Below, piece after piece: positions 1 through 13,149 of a stretch of DNA of 64,000 nt (positions are counted from its first letter, which is position 1; each line of letters opens with the position of its first letter). This DNA comes from Cladorhizidae sp. MBARI D1340-BT2. Taxonomy: Eukaryota > Porifera > Demospongiae > Poecilosclerida > Cladorhizidae. The notes below the pieces were generated by a model. The model was given only the letters and a program-made list of their open reading frames with translations, was not told the origin of the DNA and ran no database searches. A program made the position numbers and the translations under genes. Location: positions 5,091,378-5,155,377 of the forward strand of contig JAQNBH010000011.1 of the NCBI GenBank assembly GCA_028752905.1. Reading direction: 5' to 3'.

Positions 1-1665
1 AGACACTCACCCAGACACTCACCCAGACACTCACCCAGACACTCACCCAAACACTCACCCAGACACTCACCCAGACACTCACCCAGATGCTCACCCAAAC
101 ACTCTCCCAGATGCTCACCCAGACACTCACCCAGACACTCACCCAGACACTCACCCAAACACTCACCCAGATGCTCACCCAGACACTCTCCCAGACACTC
201 GACCAGACACTCGCCCAGACACTCACCCAGACACTCACCCAGACACTCACCCAGACACTCACCCAGATGCTCACCCAGACACTCACCCAGACACTCACCC
301 AAACACTCACCCAGACACTCACCCAGACACTCACCCAGACACTCACCCAGACACTCACCCAGACACTCACCCAGACACTCACCCAGACACTCACCCAGAC
401 ACTCACCCAGATGCTCACCCAGACACTCACCTAAACACTCACCCAGACACTCACCCAGATGCTCACCCAGACACTCACCCAGACACTCACCCAGACACTC
501 ACCCAGACACTCACCCAGACACTCACCCAGACACTCACCCAGACACTCACCCAGACACTCACCCAGACACTCACCCAGATGCTCACCCAGACACTCACCC
601 AGACACTCACCCAGACACTCACCCAGATGCTCACCCAGACACTCACCCAGACACTCACCCAGACACTCACCCAGACACTCACCCAGATGCTCACCCAGAC
701 ACTCACCCAGACACTCACCCAGACACTCACCCAGACACTCACCCAGACACTCACCCAGACACTCACCCAGACGCTCACCCAGATGCTCACCCAGACACTC
801 ACCCAGACACTCACCCAGATGCTCACCCAGATGCTCACCCAGACACTCACCCAGACACTCACCCAGACACTCACCCAGACACTCACCCAGACACTCACCC
901 AGACACTCACCCAGACACTCACCCAGACACTCACCCAGACACTCACCCAAACACTCACCCAGACACTCACTCAGACACTCACCCAGACACTCACCCAAAC
1001 ACTCACCCAGACACTCACCCAGACACTCACCCAGACACTCACCCACACATTCACCCAGACACTCACCCAGACACTCACCCAGACACTCACCCAGACACTC
1101 ACCCAGACACTCACCCAGACACTCACCCAGATGCTCACCCAGACACTCACCCAAACACTCACCCAGACACTCACCCAAACACTCACCTAAACACTCGCCC
1201 AGATGCTCACCCAGACACTCACCCAGACACTCACCCAAACACTCACCCAGACACTCACCCAGACACTCACCCAGACACTCACCCAGATACTCACCCAGAC
1301 ACTCACCAAGACGCTCACCCAGACACTCACCCAGACACTGACCCAGACACTCACCCAGACACTCACCCAAACACTCGCCCAGACACTCACCCAGACACTC
1401 ACCCAGACACTCACCCAGATGCTCACCCAGATGCTCACCCAAACACTCACCCAGACACTCACCCAGACACTCATCCAGACACTCACCCAGACACTCACCC
1501 AGACACTTACCCAAACACTCACCCAGATGCTCACCCAGACACTCACCCAGACACTCACCCAGACACTCACCCAGATGCTCACCCAGATGCTCACCCAGAC
1601 ACTCACCCAGACACTATCCCACACACTCACCCAGATGCTCACCCAGATGCCCACCCAGACACCCA
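1..1665. repeat. 12-bp minisatellite (ACCCAGACACTC)
   Basis: About 138 head-to-tail copies of a 12-bp unit that reads ACCCAGACACTC; a common variant replaces ACAC with ATGC. The array already runs at position 1, so its left edge is outside the window. Because 12 is a multiple of three and the unit has no stop, long reading frames appear on both strands (a Thr-Leu-Thr-Gln repeat on plus, a Ser-Val-Trp-Val repeat on minus). They have no unique sequence, and I do not regard them as genes. The array sits in or beyond the intron that follows the kinase exon at 2335-2659. Confidence 0.95.
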
Positions 1666-2050
1666 CTCATATCATATCATGAACCAGCAATAAAAGGATG
1701 ATACAATATGATGGAAAGGATTTAATTCTACAGCGACGAGCATTGAGCATCTGACCAATCAAAACGCTAGAATTTAGCATGTGATGAACTCAGCTGTTCA
1801 ATTCAAGAAAACATGGCATTTGAGGATATGAACAGGCTCATTGGATCCCTGAAGACCTCCTCCTCCTGCTTGTGGCAGGTATCTGCTAAAGCATATATAC
1901 AGGGAGAAAGATCGCCTGGAAACAGGTGGTAAGTCAAGTGAAAGTGTTACATCTCTAGCTGCTGTGTTAGTTTTCTAACCAGCTAGTGGTTTTGCCACCA
2001 GATCTGACTATAGCACTGGAGTAGCTAGTGCTGTATAGCACGTGTTTTTC

Positions 2051-2185
2051 GGGGAGCTAAAGTTTCGAGTGTAACCGCCGTGGAATAATTTTTGAGGTTA
2101 TGATCCCTTACCAGACCTTACAAATAATTAGAAGGCACAATTTTAGGATCAAGTCTGCGAAAACCTCGAAATTTTAGCTCCTCGG
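2051..2185. repeat. Foldback (MITE-like) inverted repeat
   Basis: GGGGAGCTAAAGTTTCGAG at 2051-2069 is matched by its near reverse complement ending in TTTTAGCTCCTCGG at 2164-2185. The two arms, about 20 bp each, enclose roughly 95 bp and could form a hairpin. No coding sequence and no clear target-site duplication were seen. The surrounding 1666-2334 is receptor intron in which I see nothing else. Confidence 0.5.
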
Positions 2186-2334
2186 AGGGGGTGGGGGGTT
2201 ATAGTTTTGAAGTTGTGGTATATACTAGCTTATAGCGGTCTAGATAGCCAGCAGTGTAAAATCCATCGATACGATATGATGCGCTGGCCGAGCGTCACAT
2301 GATGAACTGGCCTTAAGTCTAATGATTTGTTTAC

Positions 2335-2659
2335 CTGTAATAATCAGAAATTTCTAGATTCCGGGACAATCCAAAGTCGGCTATCTTGATGACCAGACCC
2401 ATGGAAACGAGACAGTTCCTGGTGGCCAAGTCTCTGTGCACCAAACGTTTGGAAGAAATGTAGACCATTCCCTCGGCCACTTGCTGCACGATGTGGAGCA
2501 ACTCTTTCTGGGTCAGCAATGGCTGCACCTCCTCCTCCTCCTCCTCTCTGTCATCAATGTCCGCTCCTAGACCCACCGCCTCTCTCAAGAAGCTGCAGAG
2601 GTCCCCCAAGTCCATGTACTCGAAGATCATGGAGAAAGGTTCCTCTTTGCTGCAAACAC
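2335..2659 (-). CDS. Receptor tyrosine kinase, catalytic-domain exon
   Basis: This 325-bp internal exon continues the kinase domain begun in the exon at 8135-8605. It starts after a CAG acceptor at 2660-2662 with two bases that complete the Gly of LLG, and ends AG before a GTAA donor (exon end 2335). In order it encodes VCSKEEPFSMIFEYMDLGDL (hinge and helix D), an acidic kinase insert (DDREEEEEEV), helix E, the catalytic loop HRDLATRNCLV, and DFGLSRN followed by a DYYR activation-loop tyrosine pair. HRDLATRN and the YY pair are typical of MuSK, ROR, Trk and DDR receptor kinases (established knowledge). The activation-loop end, APE motif and C-lobe must lie left of position 1, so the gene is truncated by the window. 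The closest subfamily cannot be fixed by eye. Confidence 0.93.
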
Positions 2660-2809
2660 CTGCCAAGAGAAGATAGAGCAAGGCGAGCAAGACTGTCAAA
2701 TACCTGCTCTCCATTTGTACAAATATATAATGGGTCTTGAATATATCTGTCATGCCCCAAGTCAGTGAGAAATTTTCTATTACTACTTCATAGAGTCATA
2801 CTTAGAAGT

Positions 2810-3435
2810 GTTAGCTTAACTCAATACATTCCCAGCAGTGTTAATCTCACTGCATACCCAGCAGTGTTAGCTTAACTCAGAAATACTCAGCAATGTTAGG
2901 GAAACTCAATAGAACTAACTAGCTGCATACACAGCAGTGTTAGAGTCTAATTCACAATATGATGAGAGGCATTAACTCAGTGTAACTTAAAGTCTCGTTC
3001 ACAATATGATGAAAGGCATTAACTCAGTGTAACTTAGTCTAGTTCACAATATGATGAAAGGCATTAACTCAGTATAACTTAAAGTCTAGTTCACAATATG
3101 ATGAAAGGCATTAACTCAGTGTAGCTTAAAGTCTAATTCACAATAATGATGAAAGGCATTAACTCAGTGTAACTTAAAGTCTAGTTCACAATATGATGAA
3201 AGGTATTAACTCAGTGTAGCTTAAAGTCTAGTTCACAATATGATGAAAGGCATTAACTCAGTGTAGCTTAAAGTCTAGTTCAGAATATGATGAAAGGCAT
3301 TAACTCAGTGTAACTTAGTCTAGTTCACAATATGATGAAAGGTATTAACTCAGTGTAGCTTAAAGTCTAGTTCACAATAATTATGATGAAAGGCATTAAC
3401 TCAGTGTAGCTTAAAGTCTAATTCACAATATGATG
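2810..3435. repeat. Degenerate AGTGTTAGCTTAACTCA copies and a 47-bp minisatellite
   Basis: From 2810 to about 2945 there are four or five loose copies of CAGCAGTGTTAGCTTAACTCA. From about 2953 to 3435 there are about ten copies of a 47-bp unit containing CACAATATGATGAAAGGCAT followed by TAACTCAGTGTAACTTAAAG. A copy of the first motif also lies at 8109-8130, just downstream of the splice donor at the other end of this intron. No coding potential was seen. The sequence from 3436 to 3828 is unremarkable intron. Confidence 0.85.
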
Positions 3436-3828
3436 AAGGGCAATCTGTTCCATTGAATCTCGCATGTGTTGGATAATCCGTTCCATTGCACTGCATGGTG
3501 TATTGTTTCCATTGGGTCTGCTGTATTTGAACCTTTGGCCACTACAATATGGACGGCAGTACTCAGTAAAGAGTTGGATTTGATTTCTCTACTGCCTATC
3601 AGAAGGTATGGTACATATATAAAGAGGAAAATGAATTTATGGGTGCAGTTTATTTTTCATCTCAACTGACAGCAGGAGAAGTATCATAATCTACAACAGG
3701 ATATTTGACCCCTGAGTCTCATTTCAGGTGCATCAGGATCAGTAGAGAGGTTTGATCTAGATATCAGCATCGATATAATCTCTAACCTAGAGAGGTAGAG
3801 TTGTAGCATAGATTGTATATGTTCAATC

Positions 3829-6800
3829 CATGACAGGTACAAGATGCATCATTAGCTGAACTATTACTAGGAAAGGTATAAGATGCATCATTAGCTGAAC
3901 TATTACTAGGAAAGGTGTAAGATGCATCATTAGCTGAACTATTACTAGGAAAGGTGTAAGATGCATCATTAGCTGAACTATTACTAGGAAAGGTATAAGA
4001 TGCATCATTAGCTGAACTATTACTAGGAAAGGTATAAGTGCATCATTAGCTGAACTATTACTAGGAAAGGTATAAGATGCATCATTAGCTGAACTATTAC
4101 TAGGAAAGGTATAAGATGCATCATTAGCTGAACTATTACTAGGAAAGGTATAAGATGCATCATTAGCTGAACTATTACTAGGAAAGGTATAAGATGCATC
4201 ATTAGCTGAACTATTACTAGGAAAGGTATAAGATGCATCATTAGCTGAACTATTACTAGGAAAGGTATAAGATGCATCATTAGCTGAACTATTACTAGGA
4301 AAGGTGTAAGATGCATACTATTACTAGGAAAGATATAAGATGCATCACTAGCTGAACTATTACTAGGAAAGATGTGATGCATCATTAGCTGAACTATTAC
4401 TAGGAAAGGTATAAGATGCATCATTAACTGAACTATTACTAGGAAAGGTGTAAGATGTATCATTAGCTGAACTATTACTAGGAAAGGTGTAAGATGTATC
4501 ATTAGCTGAACTATTACTAGGAAAGGTGTAAGATGTATCATTAGCTGAACTATTACTAGGAAAGGTGTAAGATGTATCATTAGCTGAACTATTACTAGGA
4601 AAGGTGTAAGTAACAAGAGCTTTTTAAGGAATTTCAAGACACCCAGGTAAGATGCATCATTAGCTGAAGTATTACTAGGAAAGGTATAAGATGCATCATT
4701 AGCTGAACTATTACTAGGAAAGGTGTAAGATGCATCATTAGCTGAACTATTACTAGGAAAGGTATAAGAAGCATCATTAGCTGAACTATTACTAGGAAAG
4801 GTGTAAGATGCATCATTAGCTGAACTATTACTAGGAAAGGTATAAGATACATCATTAGCTGAACTATTAGTAGGAAAGGTGTAAGATGCATCATTAGCTG
4901 AACTATTACTAGGAAAGGTATAAGCTGAACTATTACTAGGAAAGGTGTAAGATGCATCATTAGTTGAACTATTACTAGGAAAGGTATAAAATGCATCATT
5001 GGCTGAACTATTACTAGGAAAGGTATAAGATATAAGATGCATCATTAGCTGAACTATTACTAGGAAAGGTGTAAGATGCATCATTAGCTTAACTATTACT
5101 AGGAAAGGTATAAGATGCATCATTAGCTGAACTATTACTAGGAAAGGTATAAGATGCTTAACTACATATTACTAGGAAAGGTATAAGATGCATCATTAGC
5201 TGAACTATTACTAGGAAAGGTATAAGATCATTAGCTGAACTATTACTAGGAAAGGTATAAGCTGAACTATTACTAGGAAAGGTATAAGATGCATCATTAG
5301 CTGAACTATTACTAGGAAAGGAGGTATAAGCTGAACTATTACTAGGAAAGGTATAAGATGCATCATTAGCTGAACTATTACTAGGAAAGGTATAAGATGC
5401 ATCATTAGCTGAACTATTACTAGGAAAGGTATAAGATCATTAGCTGAACTATTACTAGGAAAGGTATAAGCTGAACTATTACTAGGAAAGGTATAAGATG
5501 CATCATTAGCTGAACTATTACTAGGAAAGGTATAAGCTGAACTATTACTAGGAAAGGTATAAGATGTATCATTAACTGAACTATTACTAGGAAAGGTATA
5601 AGATGCATCATTAGCTGAACTCTTACTAGGAAAGGTATAAGATGCATCATTAGCTGAACTATTACTAGGAAAGGTGTAAGATGCATCATTAGCTGAACTA
5701 TTATTAGGAAAGGTATAAGATGCATCATTAGCTGAACTATTACTAGGAAAGGTATAAGCTGAACTATTACTAGGAAAGGTATAAGCTGAACTATTACTAG
5801 GAAAGGTATAAGATGCATCATTAGCTGAACTATTACTAGGAAAGGTAAAAGATGCATCATTAGCTGAACTATTACTAGGAAAGGTATAAGATGCATCATT
5901 AGCTGAACTATTACTAGGAAAGGTGTAAGATGCATCATTAGCTGAACTATTACTAGGAAAGGTATAAGATGCATCATTAGCTGAACTATTACTAGGAAAG
6001 GTGTAAGCTGAACTATTACTAGGAAAGGTATAAGATGCATCACTATTACTAGGAAAGGTATAAGATGAACTATTACTAGGAAAGGTATAAGATGCATCAT
6101 TAGCTGAACTATTACTAGGAAAGGTATAAGATGCATCATTAGCTGGACTATTACTAGGAAAGGTGTAAGATGCATCATTAGCTGAACTATTACTATGAAA
6201 GGTATAAGATGCATCATTAGCTGAACTATTACTAGGAAAGGTATAAGATTCTGAACTATTACTAGGAAAGGTATAAGATGCATCATTAGCTGTATTACTA
6301 GGAAAGGTATAAGATGCATCATTAGCTGAACTATTACTAGGAAAGGTATAAGATGCATCATTAGCTGAACTATTACTAGGAAAGGTGTAAGATGCATCAT
6401 TAGCTGAACTATTACTAGGAAAGGTATAAGATGCATCATTAGCTGAACTATTACTAGGAAAGGTATAAGATGCATCATTAGCTGGACTATTACTAGGAAA
6501 GGTATAAGATGCATCATTAGCTGAACTATTACTAGGAAAGGTATAAGATGCATCATTAGCTGAACTATTACTAGGAAAGGTGTAAGATGCATCATTAGCT
6601 GGACTATTACTAGGAAAGGTATAAGATGCATCATTAGCTGGACTATTACTAGGAAAGGTATAAGATGCATCATTAGCTGGACTATTACTAGGAAAGGTGT
6701 AAGATGCATCATTAGCTGAACTATTACTAGGAAAGGTATAAGATGCATCATTAGCTGAACTATTACTAGGAAAGGTATAAGATGCATCATTAGCTGAACT

Positions 6801-7705
6801 ATTACTAGGAAAGGTATAAGATGCATCATTAGCTGAAGTATTACTAGGAAAGGTATAAGATGCATCATTAGCTGAACTATTACTAGGAAAGGTATAAGTG
6901 CATCATTAGCTGAACTATTACTAGGAAAGGTATAAGCTGAACTATTACTAGGAAAGGTATAAGATGAATCATTGGCTGAACTATTACTAGTACTAGGAAA
7001 GGTATAAGATATAAGATGCATCATTAGCTGAACTATTACTAGGAAAGGTATAAGATGCATCATTAGCTGAACTATTACTAGGAAAGGTATAAGATACATC
7101 ATTAGCTGAACTATTACTAGGAAAGGTGTAAGATGCATCATTAGCTGAACTATTACTAGGAAAGGTATAAGATACATCATTAGCTGAACTATTACTAGGA
7201 AAGGTATAAGCTACATCATTAGCTGAACTATTACTAGGAAAGGTATAAGATGCATCATTAGCTGTATTACTAGGAAAGGTATAAGATGCATCATTAGCTG
7301 AACTATTACTAGGAAAGGTATAAGATATAAGATGCATCATTAGCTGAACTATTACTAGGAAAGGTATAAGATGCATCATTAGCTGAACTATTACTAGGAA
7401 AGGTATAAGATGCATCATTAGCTGTATTACTAGGAAAGGTATAAGATGCATCATTAGCTGAACTATTACTAGGAAAGGTATAAGATATAAGATGCATCAT
7501 TAGCTGAACTATTACTAGGAAAGGTATAAGATGCATCATTAGCTGAACTATTACTAGGAAAGGTATAAGATACATCATTAGCTGAACTATTACTAGGAAA
7601 GGTGTAAGATGCATCATTAGCTGAACTATTACTAGGAAAGGTATAAGATACATCATTAGCTGAACTATTACTAGGAAAGGTATAAGCTACATCATTAGCT
7701 GAACT
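3829..7705. repeat. 39-bp minisatellite, about 95 copies, in kinase intron
   Basis: The 39-bp unit contains GATGCATCATTAGCTGAACT followed by ATTACTAGGAAAGGTATAA. Shortened units lacking the GATGCATCATTA part recur, as do point variants (GTGTAAG for GTATAAG). About 45 bp of non-repeat sequence interrupts it at 4612-4655. The unit equals 13 codons without a stop on the minus strand (MMHLIPFLVIVQL), so it produces frames up to 586 codons that are repeat artefacts. The array fills most of the 5.5-kb intron between the two kinase exons. Confidence 0.95.
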
Positions 7706-8134
7706 ACTGATAATAAGCTAGTTACCTTGATAGCTACTTCCTTCCAGGAATTTTCCTTTAGCTTGCTATATAGCTTGAGGTCTTTATATAGCCTTTGGAC
7801 GACACCTGCCAGAGACTGAGAAAGATCCTCACCACTTTGAGAAACTTTTCTTCTCTAGACGTCATTGAAAAAGTGCTAACTTCAACACATAATATGTTCT
7901 AGGATTCTGATTGGTTCGATGCAATGGATTGGATGCAAGAGTTGAATCAAATCCTTCTCTTGCATTTTATATCCATTCCATTCCAAAAGCACAATAGTCT
8001 GTTGCATTACCTGCTTACAGTATCATCAAAACAGATTGAAATGAGAGCAACACATGCAAGGATCACTCTGTGTCACATTGTAAACTGGTCTTAACTAAAT
8101 ACATACTCAGCAGTGTTAGCTTAACTCAACATAC
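7706..8134. other. Intron sequence without recognisable feature
   Basis: This is the 5' end of the large kinase intron on the minus strand. It holds no open frame of note. Immediately after the donor at 8133-8134 it carries GTTGAGTTAAGCTAACACTG, related to the short repeats near 2820-2900. Confidence 0.6.
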
Positions 8135-8605
8135 CTAGAAGACGGACGATATTTGGATGATCCAGAGAACTCATAAAATTAACCTCCCTGAAGAAATCCT
8201 CGGTTTCATTACTTCCCGGATGCAGCTGCTTGACGGCAACACATGAAAACTCCTCCCCGTCCACGATCCCCTGAGCCTCTGCTTTTAACACGACCCCGAA
8301 TGCACCTTTGCCGAGTTCCCATGAGATCATGAGCTTCTTTGAGGGGAACTCGTTTTCATAGCCTCCACTTCGGATCTTGTGCACTTGTCGGTAGGCTTCT
8401 CCCACACACTCGATGTCACATATCTTGTGCCGGGACCGCCACCAGATGAGCCATGCAGCGATGATGGAGGAGATACAGATGACAAGAATGATAATGCTAA
8501 GAGGAATGAGGACTCCTTTCAGAATAACCGGGACTGCATTGGGAATTATGATCGTGGGAGTGGTTAGGGTTTTGAAGCTGAATTGAAAGTCGTCGAGAAA
8601 TCCGT
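8135..8605 (-). CDS. Receptor tyrosine kinase, transmembrane and kinase N-lobe exon
   Basis: A 471-bp exon bounded by a TTGCAG acceptor (exon start 8605) and a GTATGT donor (exon end 8135), phase 1 on both sides. It encodes about 30 extracellular residues rich in Phe and Thr, a single transmembrane helix (LIPLSIIILVICISSIIAAW) followed by WWRSRHK as a stop-transfer signal, then a juxtamembrane stretch and the kinase N-lobe. N-lobe motifs are the glycine loop GKGAFGVV, the beta-3 lysine in CVAVK, the helix-C glutamate in FFREVNFM and DHPNIVRLL. The next exon (2335-2659) joins in frame to give LLGVCSKEEPF. Domain order and motifs identify a single-pass receptor tyrosine kinase that would signal at the plasma membrane; the ligand is unknown. 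Frame upstream of 8605 runs into a CA-repeat and is intronic. Confidence 0.93.
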
Positions 8606-8609
8606 CTGC

Positions 8610-9200
8610 AATGTGTGTGTGTGTATGTGTGTGTGTGTTTGCGTGTGTGCGGTGTGTGTTTGAAGTGAATATGTTGTATGGAGGAATATTTTTGACAGCT
8701 GTAATATTTATGAACCTCATGGTCTGTGAATATTAATGGTGTGACTACAAGCAGCAATGGTCACCAGCTGGAAAATTATTGGATTTTATGGTATCTGTTA
8801 GTTGCCATTTATGAATATTTAATTCCTCGACAGTATAACTTTTAAAATATATCCCTATACAGTATAATAAAATATCTCTCTGCACTATTATAAAATATCT
8901 CTCTGCAGTATTATAAAATATCTCTCTACAGTATATAAAATATCTCTGCATATTATAAAATATCTCTCTACAGTATATAAAATATCTCTCTACAGTATAA
9001 TAAAATATCTCTCTACAGTATTATAAAATATCTCTCTGCATATTATAAAATATCTCTCTACAGTATTATACAGTATTATAAAGTATCTCTCTGCAGTATT
9101 AATATCTTAGTGTTAATTTCAAATTTGATTCTCTATCAATATTTCTGGCCTCTGTGTGTGTGTGTGTGTGTGTGTGTGTTTGAGTGTGTGTGTGTGTGTT
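8610..9200. repeat. Dinucleotide and 20-bp simple repeats in receptor intron
   Basis: A TG/CA tract lies at about 8610-8663, just outside the acceptor of the transmembrane exon. About ten copies of AAAATATCTCTCTACAGTAT lie at 8865-9100 with length variants, and a second TG tract at 9150-9200. All are non-coding; the ACACAC upstream of the exon acts as part of its polypyrimidine-like tract on the minus strand. Confidence 0.85.
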
Positions 9201-9254
9201 ACATGTGAGTAGGCACCAATGAGTTTATTTTAAACAGTAACAGGTGTAATCTCT

Positions 9255-9500
9255 ATGAAGATTATCAAGCTTGCATTATAATCAACCCGTTATGTTCCTC
9301 GTCAAGCTTGCATTATAATCAACCTGTTATGTTCTTGCATTATAATCAACCTGTTATTTTCCTGGTCAAGCTTGCATTATAATCAACCTGTTATGTTCTT
9401 GCATTATATTCAACCTGTTATGTTCTTGCATTATAATCAACCTGTTATGTTCTTGTTTTAATCAACCTGTTATGTTCTTGCATTATAATCAACCTGTTAT
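9255..9500. repeat. 26-33-bp minisatellite
   Basis: Around eight copies of TTGCATTATAATCAACCTGT followed by TATGTTC, some with an extra CTGGTCAAGC segment. A short frame at 9472-9663 derives from its right edge and has no recognisable similarity. Confidence 0.8.
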
Positions 9501-9999
9501 CATGATCACGCTTGCTCAACCTGTTATGTTCCTGGCCTCTAGTTGCGTTGGAAGTTCATCAGGTGGGAAGCGCTTGAACCTTAAGACAGAAATAAGAACA
9601 TTTACACCAACTTTACAAATGATCCATTTTCTCTACCTTGCAAACAGCACAAAGTTACAATGACAGTATATTAAAATCACCTTCTCAATAATCAACTTCA
9701 AATTTTATTCACTCGACGTTTCGACTAGATGCTCTAGTCTTCATCAGGAATATATACCATATTTCTTTGATTACTGCCCACCTTTTCTCTCTCAATTGAA
9801 ATAGTACACATACTTGATTAGACTCTGCCCTTGATTAGACCACCCACCTTTTCTCTCTCAAATGCATACTTGATTAGACTCTGCCCTTGATTAGACCACC
9901 CACCTTTTCTTTCTCAAATGAAATAGTACGCTTCATAGATTAGACTGCACATCAGCAGGAGGTATGAAATCTCCAGAGAAAATGCTCTGTCAGGAATGA

Positions 10000-10270
10000 G
10001 TGGAGAAAGCTCGGCCATCTGTCACCACTGAAGTGATAATCAAATCCTTTAAAAAAGTTGCGGCATTTTAATCGAGACAGACTGAGTCACATGATGACAG
10101 CATTAACTGTTTAAAGCCCGGGCAAGTAGCAGAAATTGCTGCAGAAAATATCGCCAGCTAGATGGCCAAACTCCACAGAAAAGGTGGGAGAGGCTGACGA
10201 TGACGATCCCTTTGCGAGCAATGAAGCTGACTATGAAGAAGATCTAGAAGAGGATAATAGCTAGAGCATG
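10000..10270 (+). pseudogene. pogo/Tigger-like transposase C-terminal remnant
   Basis: The plus strand reads VTTEVIIKSFKKVAAF at about 10026-10073, which resembles the tail of pogo/Tigger DDE transposases (the pattern I-K-K-S-F-K-x-C-G-I, established knowledge). At about 10160-10262, in another frame, an acidic end GEADDDDPFASNEADYEED stops at a TAG, as is usual for these proteins. The frames are broken and no catalytic core is present, so this is a fossil. A clearer copy of the same tail is at 62007-62237. Confidence 0.5.
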
Positions 10271-10745
10271 AACACGGATATTATCAATAATTGTCACCTG
10301 CTTGCAAATCTGGTGATCTTATGCAACTATTATGCGTGAGGCTATTGTCATGTGGAGTGATATGGCAAGCCCGCGATTAGTACGTATCCTCAAAGAGGTA
10401 TGTGCAACTAGGCAGCTCGTGCATAAAACATGCACATTCTAATCAAGGAGATACAGTATATTATCTAAGATGCAAAGGATTTGGCAGGTACCAATTTTAG
10501 CTATCTTGAATTACTGACAAAATTAGTACTACATATATTCATGAACAGGAAAGGTGAAGTTACTTGATATTTTCCTTCCAAAGTGAGTGAATGGAAGTGA
10601 AAAGAGCAACTCGAACTTAGCAGATCACTGCCAACCTCGGTGAATCTTCCAAGTGAAGGGAACATGAAAAAATATAAAAGTCCATGAAACTATTTTTGTT
10701 CATATATATTCTGCTTTTTTGCTCTTTAAATTAATTTTTTTTAAT

Positions 10746-10925
<180 letters not shown>

Positions 10926-11862
10926 ACTCGAAACATAGAGAGAGTAAAGTTCAAGTTGATTATTGAGTATTTATATTATTATTATTTTAACTTATCATTA
11001 TATAGCCAAAGCTTAATAATGAGCAAATTATAACATCCTGTTCTCCATTTCTCCATTTAGAAAAAATTGTACTGGGGTGTGGTCTTGTGCATGTCATTTA
11101 CAGTGCGCTGCTGATTGTGGGCTGAGTTAAATGGCAGAGCTAGTTCCATGCAACAGCATCTGGGATGGTTGGGTGTTTAGAGCTGCTTTCCCTGAGCTAG
11201 CGATCATTTTATACTCAGTTCTTGCACAAGTGCGTCTGTTCTCAAGTGATCACTAGCTACAAGTACCTCTTGCTAACTGCCTGAGATCAAAAGTAAAGTA
11301 AAGAATTATGAATATTTTATATCGCTAGAACAGTCTACTGGGAATGTTGAGTTAATTTTTTTTGAAGCCACCATCTTGGACCAGGCCAGAAGACAGAAGG
11401 AACTGCTAGTGAGTGAAGCATTGCACATCAAGTGTGAGAGGTTCAATCTAGATTGTGGAATGAACTTGCCTGGCTGCTGGGGAGCCACGACCAACATAAT
11501 TACTCATATTTTATTTATTATTTTATTATTATCATTATTATTGTTGTTGTTGTTGTTATTATTATTATTTTATTTTTTGAGTGCTTACTTTTAACTTATT
11601 ATTATTATACATTATTATGATAAACAGGCAATATCAGAGTCCATTCACACCTAATTAAGTCATGCGAATTATAATCAATTAATAATAATAATGATAAATG
11701 AGATAAATGAATTAAAAGTAGTCGGACGTTTCCTGCACGCAAGATGTTCCCAGCACAGCAGCAGCGTTTCCACGGTGTATTGCTACTGACAACCGTTGGA
11801 GCAAGTAGAAATGGGCCTATCCTCCCTATATAGTCACCTCCTTAATTTTCCTGCCCAACTCC

Positions 11863-12540
<678 letters not shown>

Positions 12541-13008
12541 TTATTTTATTATTATTATTCATATTATTATTATTATTGTTGTTGTTGTTTTTGTTGTTAT
12601 TACATTTTTTATTTGTTTATTAATATATATTTTTAACATCTGGTGCACGTGCTAGGCGTGTGTACTGGCATGTGGTGGATAGCTAGCTACCGGTATATAG
12701 CAGGTTCATACGAGCCTAGCATCTCATTATCCTGATGAAGGCTAGAGCATCTAGTCCAAACGTCGAGTGAATAAAATTTGAAGTTGATTATTATTGAGAA
12801 GGTATTTTTTGTGTGCACTATCCTAGTCTATGCCCTCAGGCGCTTGTGGTGGTTAATAGGTTCATATCCTTTCTCACTCACGTTCAATTCTTAATGAGAG
12901 AGAGAAAGGGAGGGGGTTCCCAAACTTGGGGGGAGGGGGATTTTCCACCCTGGCCCATCCTACTTTGCCTCCACTAACTTTTTAGCCAGTCAAACAAACC
13001 TCCCTTAC

Positions 13009-13149
13009 CATTAGCACTGCAGTCCTTAGAGAAGTAGAAGAGGATGGGACAGAATTCTTCTCCTTGGGAACTGGTGAGGTTAATGGACGCTGTCATGCCA
13101 ACAATGCTCGATGAACTAGAAGCCTTGCATCGGAAAATCAACCTGAACC
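13009..13149 (-). CDS. Candidate receptor ectodomain exon
   Basis: On the minus strand a frame reads ASSSSSIVGMTASINLTSSQ, then GEEFCPILFYFSKDCSAN, ending AATG at a strong GTAAGG donor (exon end 13009). The phase-1 end joins in frame to the transmembrane exon at 8605 to give NDGFLDDF. It has an N-glycosylation sequon (NLT) and two cysteines, as expected just outside a membrane. The acceptor could be TGCAG (exon start 13149) or TGCAAG (start 13123). No domain family is recognised. Support is coding look, donor strength and phase only. Confidence 0.45.

Noticed and set aside
3823..7656. Long minus-strand frames of MMHLIPFLVIVQL-type repeats (up to 586 codons)
   Set aside because: The 39-bp unit is 13 stop-free codons; there is no unique sequence, start context or splice logic, and the array lies inside a kinase intron.
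11306..11594. Overlapping 60-70-codon frames on both strands near 11.4 kb
   Set aside because: Both are short, overlap each other and adjoin a microsatellite; neither has a recognisable motif or good splice boundaries.
12731..12766. A confirmed hammerhead ribozyme
   Set aside because: The core resembles one, but an extra A after CUGAUGA, loss of the G of GAAA in this copy, and no visible helix III prevent annotation as a ribozyme; kept only as a hypothesis in the findings.
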